This document shows, piece by piece, positions 1 through 6,265 of a stretch of DNA of 7,467 nt. Below the pieces are notes generated by a model. It made no database searches. It had not been told where the DNA came from and worked only from the letters and a program-made list of their open reading frames with translations. The position numbers and the translations under genes are program-made. Origin of the DNA: Christensenella sp. UBA5893. Lineage in GTDB: Bacteria > Bacillota > Clostridia > Christensenellales > UBA1242. Each line of letters starts with the position of its first letter. The first letter of the stretch is position 1. Location of the stretch: contig DJER01000001.1 of the NCBI GenBank assembly GCA_002431905.1, positions 8,423 through 15,889 on the forward strand, in the 5' to 3' direction.

Positions 1-1214
1 TTCTTGCTCACTCAAAATCAATGCTAAATGAAAAAGAAGAAGCACCAAAAAATTGTGAACCACTGTTGCTTATTGCAATCGAAGACCACATAAGAGAAGA
101 TGCAATGGAAACAATTGAATGGTTTAAGCAAAACAATGTTCAAATTAAAATCATATCAGGAGATAATCCGGTAACTGTTAGCAAAATTGCCCAAAGAGTT
201 GGTGTTGAAAATGCCGAAAACTTTGTGTCACTTGAAGGTGTACCAAACCAACAAGTTGAACAATATGCAACTATGTTTACTGTTTTTGGAAGAGTTAGTC
301 CAGAACAAAAACTTATTTTGGTCAAAGCCTTAAAAAAACAGGGGAATGTTGTTGCAATGACGGGAGATGGAGTTAATGACACTTTGGCACTAAAAGAAGC
401 CGATTGTTCAATTGCAATGGCAGATGGTAGCGATGTTGCAAGGGGACTTAGCAACCTTGTTCTTATGGATTCAAAATTTTCTTCACTTCCTGCAGTTGTA
501 AAGGAAGGTAGGCAAGTTATAAACAATGTTCAACAATCATCAACATTGTTCCTTATGAAAACATTGTTTACAATTTTGCTATCTTTGTTCTCAATTGTAA
601 CTTTGTCGCAATATCCATTTTCACCAAAAAACTTGTTTATTCTCGAACTATTTGTAATTGGAATGCCATCGGTAATTCTTGCGCTTCAGCCAAACACAAA
701 ACTTATCCAAGGCGACTTTATTCCAGTTGTTCTAAAACGTAGTATTCCAAGTGGATTACTTATGTTTATGAATGTTTTTGCTGTTATTATACTTATGAGA
801 TTTGGTTTGCTTAACGCTGAAGAATATTACACACTTGCAACACTTGTTTTAATTTTTACCGGTTATGTAAACTTGTTCTTCCTTTGCTTGCCATTAACAA
901 AAATAAGAATTGGATGTTTGTCACTTTCGTTGTTCTTTATAATTTTGGCAATAAGTGTTATGGGCGATTTCTTTGGAATGACTGCATTCACATTAAAAGT
1001 GATTTTGTTACTTCTTGGGTTTATCTTAATTTCAGTCCCATTGCATATATTTATTCCAAAACTTGTGAAAAGAATTGACGATGTAAGAAAGCGAAACAAA
1101 CAAGCACAAGAAGAAAAGAAAAAACAAAAAGAGCAACAAAAACTATTAACTGCAAATGACTTGCAAAAAAGCAAAGACGAAACAACAGAAAAAGAACAAC
1201 AAATTGAAAAATAA
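1..1214 (+). CDS. Cation-translocating P-type ATPase, CtpE-like, C-terminal part (5' truncated)
   Basis: The frame is open to the window edge (first full codon at 3), so the ATG at 21 is internal and the real start lies upstream. Visible P-domain motifs are ISGDNPVTV near 153-179 and TGDGVNDTLALKEAD at 360-404. The latter is the P-type ATPase hinge motif, with the Mg-binding Asp/Asn/Asp at 366, 375 and 378. The phosphorylated DKTG motif must lie upstream. About six hydrophobic segments follow between roughly 535 and 1065, as expected for the M5-M10 half of a ten-helix pump. The protein ends in a Lys/Glu/Gln-rich cytosolic tail from about 1069. The TLALK variant (no Pro after GDGxNDx) and the ADGSDVAR stretch recall the CtpE group; mycobacterial CtpE is reported to act in calcium uptake. 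Substrate and direction here are inference. The ion-binding residues cannot be assigned with confidence. Confidence 0.93.
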   Translation, partial: LAHSKSMLNEKEEAPKNCEPLLLIAIEDHIREDAMETIEWFKQNNVQIKIISGDNPVTVSKIAQRVGVENAENFVSLEGVPNQQVEQYATMFTVFGRVSPEQKLILVKALKKQGNVVAMTGDGVNDTLALKEADCSIAMADGSDVARGLSNLVLMDSKFSSLPAVVKEGRQVINNVQQSSTLFLMKTLFTILLSLFSIVTLSQYPFSPKNLFILELFVIGMPSVILALQPNTKLIQGDFIPVVLKRSIPSGLLMFMNVFAVIILMRFGLLNAEEYYTLATLVLIFTGYVNLFFLCLPLTKIRIGCLSLSLFFIILAISVMGDFFGMTAFTLKVILLLLGFILISVPLHIFIPKLVKRIDDVRKRNKQAQEEKKKQKEQQKLLTANDLQKSKDETTEKEQQIEK

Positions 1215-1219
1215 AAACA

Positions 1220-1250
1220 AAAATCTCAAGTGTATGCTTGAGATTTTTTT
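1220..1250 (+). terminator. Intrinsic terminator of the P-type ATPase gene
   Basis: An 11-bp perfect stem, AAAATCTCAAG (1220-1230) paired with CTTGAGATTTT (1237-1247), has a 6-nt loop, TGTATG. A run of seven T begins at 1244. It lies 5 nt after the TAA stop at 1212-1214. The A-rich left arm could also work in the opposite direction, but no gene on the minus strand needs it. The same stem core reappears in the terminator at 6135-6167. Confidence 0.9.
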
Positions 1251-1268
1251 GCATAAATGTTTATTCAT

Positions 1269-1298
1269 TTGACAAGAATATAATCAAGGATTTAAAAT
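1269..1298 (+). promoter_or_regulatory. Putative sigma-A promoter of the Hint surface protein gene
   Basis: A perfect -35 box TTGACA lies at 1269-1274. The best-spaced -10 is TAAAAT at 1293-1298 (18-nt spacer, 5 of 6 matches). Exact TATAAT hexamers also occur at 1279-1284 and 1298-1303, inside an 11-nt direct repeat, but neither has a well-placed -35, so the true -10 is uncertain. Start of transcription is predicted near 1305, giving a leader of roughly 45 nt. Confidence 0.55.
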
Positions 1299-1340
1299 AT
1301 AATCAATCAGTAAGTTTTGTTAAAAATTTACAAAATTGAT

Positions 1341-1346
1341 AAGGAG
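1341..1346 (+). promoter_or_regulatory. Ribosome binding site of the Hint surface protein gene
   Basis: AAGGAG lies 5 nt before the ATG at 1352. This is a strong Shine-Dalgarno match and fixes the start, which also gives a well-formed positively charged N-terminus ahead of the membrane segment. Confidence 0.9.
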
Positions 1347-1351
1347 ATAAT

Positions 1352-4300
1352 ATGGAAAAGAAATCAAAAATATTTATTATTACCATTTCTTGTATTGTTG
1401 CACTTGTTTTGGGTGTGGCAATAACCCTTGCATGTGTTCTTGTTCCGCTTTTGAGTGAGAAAAAGCAAACAGCACTTGGAAAGGTTACATATTCAATAAG
1501 TGGTAGTGAAATTGTAACAAAAGTTTATGCAAGCAAAGACCAAATGATGTTACAAGATTTAACAACAAATGCTCAAAGTTTTGAAGGTAAAACTTTTGAA
1601 GAAATTACAGCACTTTTGGGTGACCCAGTGCAAGAATTTGAAACTCACACAGCTTCAAGCCTTGACAATGCCACATTTGAGGATAAGGATATAAAAATTG
1701 ACTATGCAAATGTTGGATACACATATTATATTGTTACAAATATAAAAAATGTGAACACCGAAAATAGAAAGATAGATGCAAATAGTCAATATGTGGGAGA
1801 AAACATTGAAAGTCTAAATAGTTTTTCTTATAACACAGCAAGTCAAGAAAATATTGAAGTTGGCATGTCACGTAATATTGTTATGGCGTTGTCTTTAAAA
1901 GATAAAAATGCCGAAGTTAAAGATGTTAATTTTACATACAATATAAACGTAATTCCACAAGAATTGCCAGTCCCAACATTAAACCTTCTTGATTATTACA
2001 AAAATACAAAAGTTAACAAAGTTAGTGATTTTGAAGAACAAGCATTAACACAAAATATAGTTCCAGACGAAAACCATAAATCAATACTCAATGCAGAAGG
2101 CATTGTTGATGGTCGACTTTATATTTATAACTATAAAGTTTCCGATATGGCGGATAATATTCAATCTATAGATATATCTGCATCAAGCACACAAGGGAAT
2201 TTTAATGGTCTAAATTCTTTGCTTGTTAGGGGAAATTATGCAAGTTATGATGAACTTGCAGGAGCAATGAACTCATCTGAACTAGAAAGTGAATCTCCTA
2301 GCGAATCGGATGCATCGTTTACATTAAACTTAACAAAAAATGCAGGCAAGAACTCAATTGATTATTGCTTTTTGGTTTTAAGTGAAACAGATGTAGAAAC
2401 AGAATTTAATGTTTCAACAAACCTTAATGTTGAAGAAGGTTCAACTTTTGAAAAAAATTCTGCGATATTAAATACTGTTGATATTGATGATGGATTTGAT
2501 GCAAAGGTTCAACAAAGATTTAATGAAACAAAAATAACATATAATTTTACAACAAAAGATGAAGATATTATTTACACAGACTCAACTGAAGATTCAGAAA
2601 CTAAGGAAACAACATACACATATTATTATGCATACAACTATTCAATAACAAATGCAAAAACATTTTCGAATGTTGCAATAAGAGTAAAAGACAAAACAAA
2701 CCCATGTGAAATGATTGGTTTAATTTCTGGCAATTATGAAAATATTAGTGGACTTATGATGGCATTTGAAAATGCTGGACTAAAGAAAACATATATGAGT
2801 GCAACAACAATGCTTTCTCTTAATCTTGTTAATGCAAAAATGCAAGAAGAAATATCATTTACGTTATTGTTGATGTCATCAACAAAGATTACAGATACAC
2901 TTGCAATTGAGATAAATGCGAATAGAAGCGATGCAAAACCATTGGAAGAAAGGTTGGGGTATGATTATAGATATGACCTTGGCGTTGAAGAAGATGGAGA
3001 ACAAAAAACAATTTATGCAAGAATTTCCGCAGGTGATAAAAAAAGCAATATTTTTGATGAATATACAATAGATGGCACTTTAAACTATTCAGTATCAATA
3101 AAAGATGATATAAGCAATGTTAAACTTGACCTTACAGATGAACAATCCATTAAAAACACAATGTATGCAATTTATGCAAGTCCAGTATTGTTTGCACAAG
3201 CATATTATTTGATTAGTTTTTATCAAAGTGCAGAATTTATTCCAATTCCAAAAGCAAATGATTCTTATTTGATTAGTACCGAAAATGGTGTTGTTGAAGT
3301 AACCCAAGATAACTGGTTGCAATGTGTACCAAATCTCAATTTATCAGAAATGTCCGAAGATATGATTGCAGAAATAAAAACTCATTGTATTGAAGTTGTT
3401 GATGGACAATGCGTTGTTCCACTTTGCAATGATTATATTGTTCAAGAAACTTCTTCAGGTTCAACAGATTTTATATCTTATTACATTATCGTCTATTTGT
3501 TTGGCTTGTCGGAATTTGGTGCCGAATTTGAAAACGCAGGTTATGCATATTCAGAAGCAGGTATGTCACAAGGGATTATTTCTATATATGCAAACATTAT
3601 ATACAATTACTTTGCCGATGGCGGAGTGGAAACAGAAGGATTAACTGCTATAAATATTAACAAAAACTCAAGTCTTGAAGAAGTGTTTGTAAACCTTTTA
3701 AATTACTATCTTACAGCCGATAATTTTAATACAAAAGACTTGCTTGGCGAAGACGCACAAATTGTAACAAGAGAATATAGAAGCATATATTTAGTTCCGG
3801 GCAATACATATACATATAACATAAATGGTATTGTATTTGACAAAGAATATTCTGCAAACGTTTTAAATGTAAATGTTGATGTAAACAAATTCAAAATTAA
3901 CGTTTGGAATGCAAAGACAATTGTTTCAAATAATTCAAGTGCATATGTAGATAATAATGCTCTTATAAATTCAACAACAAAAGGAATGATAAGATATGCA
4001 GTTGATAATGAGGCAACAGAATACAGTGTTCCACAAGGAATAAAACTTGTTGGCAAATATGCATTGTATAATTGTAAAAATCTTAAAGCATTAACAATTA
4101 ATGTTGATGGCTTGGATAAGTTTGATGAAACATCATTAAAAAATACAAAAGTTGACAAACTTTATGCAAGTTCTTCTTATTTATCAAATCGTTCATTTGA
4201 TATGATGTTAAAAAATAGCGATATTTTGGAAGTTGAAGGGATTGGCAAAGAAGGTACAACATGGAATGATATAAATCAATTTGTTGTAATTTCTTCAAAA

Positions 4301-6124
4301 CCAATTACAGTAAAATACACAAATAATATCAGTGGACTTGTCTTTGAACTTGGACAAAATGGATATATAGTTTCAGGTGCAAGTGATAAGACTATATCAA
4401 AGGTTTATATTCCAGAAACATATAATGGACAAAATGTTGTTGGAATAAAAGAGAGTGCATTCCAAGACTTTGCAAATCTTACAGATATAATTTTACCTAC
4501 AACAATAAAAACAATTGGTGATAATGCGTTCAAAGGTTGCATAAATTTAAAAATGCTTACTTTGGATAATATAACTCTTGAATATTTTGGTGTAAATAAC
4601 ATTCTTCCAACAATGGTAGTTACATCAAATGTTGATGCAACATTAAACAGGATAATGGCATCAAATGAAAACAACATTTCAGTTGACCTTGACTTTGGTG
4701 TTGGAAGATCAAGAAATACAGACCAATGGGATCAATCCAATATGAACGAAAGTGGCGAACAAAAAGTTGAATACAGACTAACAATTGGTGAGGCAACTTA
4801 TGAATTTGTTTATAACTACGACAACACATTAACATATACAAGAGAAATTGTATTCAACCAAGGTGTAAGTGATGTGTCAGCAAGTCTTTATGCAAAAATA
4901 GATGCACTTCCACTTATTGGACTTGGTGAAAGTAATCACACCGTTGGAATTGACCATATTCAAGAACAAATTGCATTGCAAAGAACATCAGACAACACAA
5001 AATTGTTTGGAACTGCAACTGATGAAACATATTATAACCATTCAGAAGTCCCAGCAATAGTCGAATATAGCACGACTGATGCATCAAAAGTAAAGAGTGG
5101 TGACTCATTAAAACTTGTAATAAAGTTTGAGATTATGGAAAATGTTCAATGCTTCACAGGGGAAACACTTGTTACTCTTGCCGATGGCTCAACAAAACAA
5201 ATTAAAGATGTAACATACGATGATTTGCTTATGGTTTATGATTTTGACAGGGGCGAATTTAGTGCTTCATATCCAATTTGGATTGCAAAAGTTGGCGAGT
5301 ATAACCACTATTACAAAATGTCTTTCAGTGACGGAAGTTATGTAAATATTGTGCTTTCTCACAGATTATTCACTTTAACAGATATGGATTTTGAAAAATC
5401 TATTGATGCAACATATTCAAATATTGGAAAGGAATTTGTAAAACAAATAATTGATGAAAATGGAAAACCAAAGTTTGTTTCAGTAACTTGCACAAATATT
5501 GAAAGAATTGACGAAACTGTTAAGTATTATAATATGGTAACATCACAATCACTTAACTTCTTCTCAAATGGATTCTTGGGTGCAACAGGAATTGCAAACC
5601 TTTATCACTTTGAAAAAGATGCAAATGGCAATATTGTTCACAATCAAACCGAACTTGCAAGATGTAAAGCAGGTACAACTGATTGGGAAACTGGTACACA
5701 ATTTGCTTACGATAAGTATGATGAAAACAAAATAACTGAAGAAGTTTATGTTGCATACAGACTTTCTGAAATAAGGAATATGGCTGACTGCTGGATAAAC
5801 GACCCAAGTTCTCCATATTATGCAATTGCACAAAAGTATGGCAGAGATGTTGTTTATAACAAAGCAATACAAGTTGTTAACGAATACTTTAAAGATGGAT
5901 ATATCGAAAGTTTAAGAAGCACCGATGAAAAGTTCAAGATTACTTTAAGTGACAGAACACTAGACAAAAAAGTAAACTACAAAGATATATTCACATTGCC
6001 AGAAGCAAACAATAGTGAAAACTTTGTTGGTTGGTATAATACCTATGATGGAAAGATATATCAAGCAGGCGAAAGTGCAGAAATTCATATGAACACACAC
6101 TTTATTGCAAGATATTCAAAATAA
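1352..6124 (+). CDS. Giant surface protein with BspA-like LRRs, a Hint domain and a C-terminal InlB-B-type repeat
   Basis: This 1590-residue protein is predicted to be exported and anchored by an N-terminal membrane segment (residues 7-34, preceded by MEKKSK). Domains in order: a long beta-rich, Asn/Thr/Ser-rich ectodomain (about 36-885); BspA-type leucine-rich repeats (about 892-950 and 1018-1073); a beta-rich region (about 1110-1265); a Hint domain (1267-1413); a polar, probably helical, extension (1414-1527); and a module like the InlB B-repeat or Listeria-Bacteroides repeat (1528-1590). No LPxTG motif or C-terminal membrane helix is seen. A Ser/Glu-rich stretch at residues 308-322 looks like a linker. 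The gene has its own promoter and RBS and is bounded by terminators, so it is probably monocistronic. LRR and InlB-type modules suggest adhesion or binding at the cell surface. The Hint domain suggests self-processing. The architecture resembles, from memory, Hint-bearing surface proteins of uncultured gut Firmicutes. Exact function is unknown. Confidence 0.9.
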   Translation: MEKKSKIFIITISCIVALVLGVAITLACVLVPLLSEKKQTALGKVTYSISGSEIVTKVYASKDQMMLQDLTTNAQSFEGKTFEEITALLGDPVQEFETHTASSLDNATFEDKDIKIDYANVGYTYYIVTNIKNVNTENRKIDANSQYVGENIESLNSFSYNTASQENIEVGMSRNIVMALSLKDKNAEVKDVNFTYNINVIPQELPVPTLNLLDYYKNTKVNKVSDFEEQALTQNIVPDENHKSILNAEGIVDGRLYIYNYKVSDMADNIQSIDISASSTQGNFNGLNSLLVRGNYASYDELAGAMNSSELESESPSESDASFTLNLTKNAGKNSIDYCFLVLSETDVETEFNVSTNLNVEEGSTFEKNSAILNTVDIDDGFDAKVQQRFNETKITYNFTTKDEDIIYTDSTEDSETKETTYTYYYAYNYSITNAKTFSNVAIRVKDKTNPCEMIGLISGNYENISGLMMAFENAGLKKTYMSATTMLSLNLVNAKMQEEISFTLLLMSSTKITDTLAIEINANRSDAKPLEERLGYDYRYDLGVEEDGEQKTIYARISAGDKKSNIFDEYTIDGTLNYSVSIKDDISNVKLDLTDEQSIKNTMYAIYASPVLFAQAYYLISFYQSAEFIPIPKANDSYLISTENGVVEVTQDNWLQCVPNLNLSEMSEDMIAEIKTHCIEVVDGQCVVPLCNDYIVQETSSGSTDFISYYIIVYLFGLSEFGAEFENAGYAYSEAGMSQGIISIYANIIYNYFADGGVETEGLTAININKNSSLEEVFVNLLNYYLTADNFNTKDLLGEDAQIVTREYRSIYLVPGNTYTYNINGIVFDKEYSANVLNVNVDVNKFKINVWNAKTIVSNNSSAYVDNNALINSTTKGMIRYAVDNEATEYSVPQGIKLVGKYALYNCKNLKALTINVDGLDKFDETSLKNTKVDKLYASSSYLSNRSFDMMLKNSDILEVEGIGKEGTTWNDINQFVVISSKPITVKYTNNISGLVFELGQNGYIVSGASDKTISKVYIPETYNGQNVVGIKESAFQDFANLTDIILPTTIKTIGDNAFKGCINLKMLTLDNITLEYFGVNNILPTMVVTSNVDATLNRIMASNENNISVDLDFGVGRSRNTDQWDQSNMNESGEQKVEYRLTIGEATYEFVYNYDNTLTYTREIVFNQGVSDVSASLYAKIDALPLIGLGESNHTVGIDHIQEQIALQRTSDNTKLFGTATDETYYNHSEVPAIVEYSTTDASKVKSGDSLKLVIKFEIMENVQCFTGETLVTLADGSTKQIKDVTYDDLLMVYDFDRGEFSASYPIWIAKVGEYNHYYKMSFSDGSYVNIVLSHRLFTLTDMDFEKSIDATYSNIGKEFVKQIIDENGKPKFVSVTCTNIERIDETVKYYNMVTSQSLNFFSNGFLGATGIANLYHFEKDANGNIVHNQTELARCKAGTTDWETGTQFAYDKYDENKITEEVYVAYRLSEIRNMADCWINDPSSPYYAIAQKYGRDVVYNKAIQVVNEYFKDGYIESLRSTDEKFKITLSDRTLDKKVNYKDIFTLPEANNSENFVGWYNTYDGKIYQAGESAEIHMNTHFIARYSK
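1370..1453 (+). other. N-terminal membrane anchor or signal segment (residues 7-34)
   Basis: A hydrophobic run of about 28 residues follows a basic hexapeptide (MEKKSK) and is followed by SEKKQT. The length and lack of a clear signal-peptidase site favour an uncleaved N-in/C-out anchor. The Cys at residue 28 sits in TLAC, which lacks the lipobox Leu at -3 and is followed by more hydrophobic residues, so a lipoprotein is unlikely. Confidence 0.75.
1478..4006 (+). other. Beta-rich ectodomain with possible degenerate tandem units (residues 43-885)
   Basis: There is no recognised family across about 840 residues. The region is rich in Asn, Thr, Ser, Tyr and alternating hydrophobics, as in extracellular beta-sandwich domains. 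Segments ending near residues 200, 360, 524 and 735 share a loose pattern: a polar or Asn-rich stretch, a hydrophobic strand (NIVMALSL, IDYCFLVL, ISFTLLLM, ISYYIIVY) and a second strand ending in Asn-rich sequence (YNINV, FNVSTNL, IEINAN). This hints at three or four diverged copies of one domain. The similarity is by eye only. Confidence 0.4.
4025..4570 (+). other. BspA-type leucine-rich repeats (LRR_5-like), residues 892-1073
   Basis: Two blocks show the characteristic I-x-x-I-G-x-x-A-F-x-x-C-x-x-L-x-x-L-x-L pattern. Block one includes GKYALYNCKNLKALTI (residues about 901-916). Block two includes IKESAFQDFANLTDIILP and IGDNAFKGCINLKMLTL (to about residue 1071). An insert of about 65 residues separates them. 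Such repeats are common in adhesins and surface proteins of Firmicutes, Bacteroidetes and Trichomonas and usually mediate binding. The number of repeats here is small, so they may act as a spacer or minor binding face. Confidence 0.8.
5150..5590 (+). other. Hint (Hedgehog/intein) domain, residues 1267-1413
   Basis: The block-A motif CFTGETLVTLADGSTKQI begins at Cys1267, the candidate nucleophile, just after Gln1266. A block-B-like segment, DGSYVNIVLSHRLF, carries His1337, 70 residues downstream. It reads VLSH where inteins usually have TxxH. The domain ends with KYYNMVTSQSLNFFSNGFLG (residues 1391-1410), which matches the final strands of Hint folds but has GATG where inteins have His-Asn and a +1 nucleophile. 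The total of about 145 residues is normal for a Hint domain without a homing endonuclease. Known Hint chemistry starts with an N-S acyl shift at the Cys. Whether this copy is active is inference. Confidence 0.8.
5591..5932 (+). other. Post-Hint extension, probably helical (residues 1414-1527)
   Basis: About 114 polar residues follow the Hint domain, including probable helices around VYVAYRLSEIRNMADCWIND and YNKAIQVVNEYFKDGYIESL. The run from IANLYHFEKDANG onward recalls, from memory, a conserved tail that follows Hint domains in surface proteins of uncultured Firmicutes. I cannot assign a named domain. By position it corresponds to the adduct-recognition region of Hedgehog proteins, but no sequence similarity to that region is claimed. 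Confidence 0.45.
5933..6121 (+). other. C-terminal InlB B-repeat-like (Listeria-Bacteroides repeat) module, residues 1528-1590
   Basis: The pattern FVGWYNTYDGKIYQAGE (starting Phe1558), followed by hydrophobic alternation and IARYSK at the end, fits the FxGWYxxxxGxxY...LxAxW signature. This small ubiquitin-like repeat is common at the ends of secreted and surface proteins of Firmicutes. Usually several copies occur; only one is seen here, at the extreme C-terminus. Confidence 0.7.
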
Positions 6125-6134
6125 ATTGCCTTAC

Positions 6135-6167
6135 AAAAAATCTCAAGCATTTCACTTGAGATTTTTT
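6135..6167 (+). terminator. Intrinsic terminator of the Hint surface protein gene
   Basis: A 13-bp perfect stem, AAAAAATCTCAAG (6135-6147) paired with CTTGAGATTTTTT (6155-6167), has a 7-nt loop, CATTTCA. The T-run forms the end of the right arm. It begins 10 nt after the TAA stop at 6122-6124. The stem matches the upstream terminator at 1220-1250, but the loop differs. Confidence 0.9.
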
Positions 6168-6190
6168 ATGTTTTTTGCATTGTTTTAATG

Positions 6191-6219
6191 TTGACAATTT
6201 AAAAAAATATGCATATAAT
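6191..6219 (+). promoter_or_regulatory. Perfect-consensus sigma-A promoter of the ABC exporter gene
   Basis: TTGACA at 6191-6196 and TATAAT at 6214-6219 are separated by exactly 17 nt. Both boxes match the consensus fully, and the spacer is A/T-rich. Transcription should start near 6226, giving a leader of about 40 nt. A 10-bp palindrome ATATGCATAT (6207-6216) overlaps the -10 and could be an operator, though it may be chance in AT-rich DNA. Confidence 0.88.
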
Positions 6220-6251
6220 ACTAACCATATGACTATTTAGTTTAATATAAA

Positions 6252-6260
6252 AAGGAAGGA
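6252..6260 (+). promoter_or_regulatory. Ribosome binding site of the ABC exporter gene
   Basis: The purine-rich AAGGAAGGA ends 5 nt before the ATG at 6266 and decides the start. No alternative upstream start in frame has such a site. Confidence 0.85.
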
Positions 6261-6265
6261 AAAGT

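Noticed and set aside
21..23. ATG at 21 as the start of the P-type ATPase gene
   Set aside because: The frame is open upstream to the window edge, no ribosome binding site precedes it, and most of the pump, including the phosphorylation site and actuator domain, would be missing.
140..526. Minus-strand open frame of 128 codons opposite the P-type ATPase
   Set aside because: The + strand encodes conserved P-domain motifs here. The antisense peptide is low-complexity Ser/Thr-rich shadow sequence.
1424..1435. Lipobox (TLAC) making the surface protein a lipoprotein
   Set aside because: The -3 position is Thr, not Leu, -2 is Leu, and the hydrophobic segment continues past the Cys, which does not fit signal peptidase II sites.
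3706..4158. Minus-strand open frame of 150 codons inside the surface protein gene
   Set aside because: It lies wholly within a well-supported gene with recognisable domains on the + strand. The peptide has no domain pattern and I see no promoter or RBS.
5150..5590. A full intein with homing endonuclease
   Set aside because: The domain is only about 145 residues with no LAGLIDADG or HNH motifs, and it lacks the C-terminal His-Asn and +1 nucleophile.
5553..5872. Two overlapping minus-strand open frames opposite the end of the Hint domain and its extension
   Set aside because: They overlap each other and the coding strand, and are rich in His, Cys, Leu and Phe, as expected of antisense to Asn/Lys/Glu-rich codons. 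There is no supporting signal.
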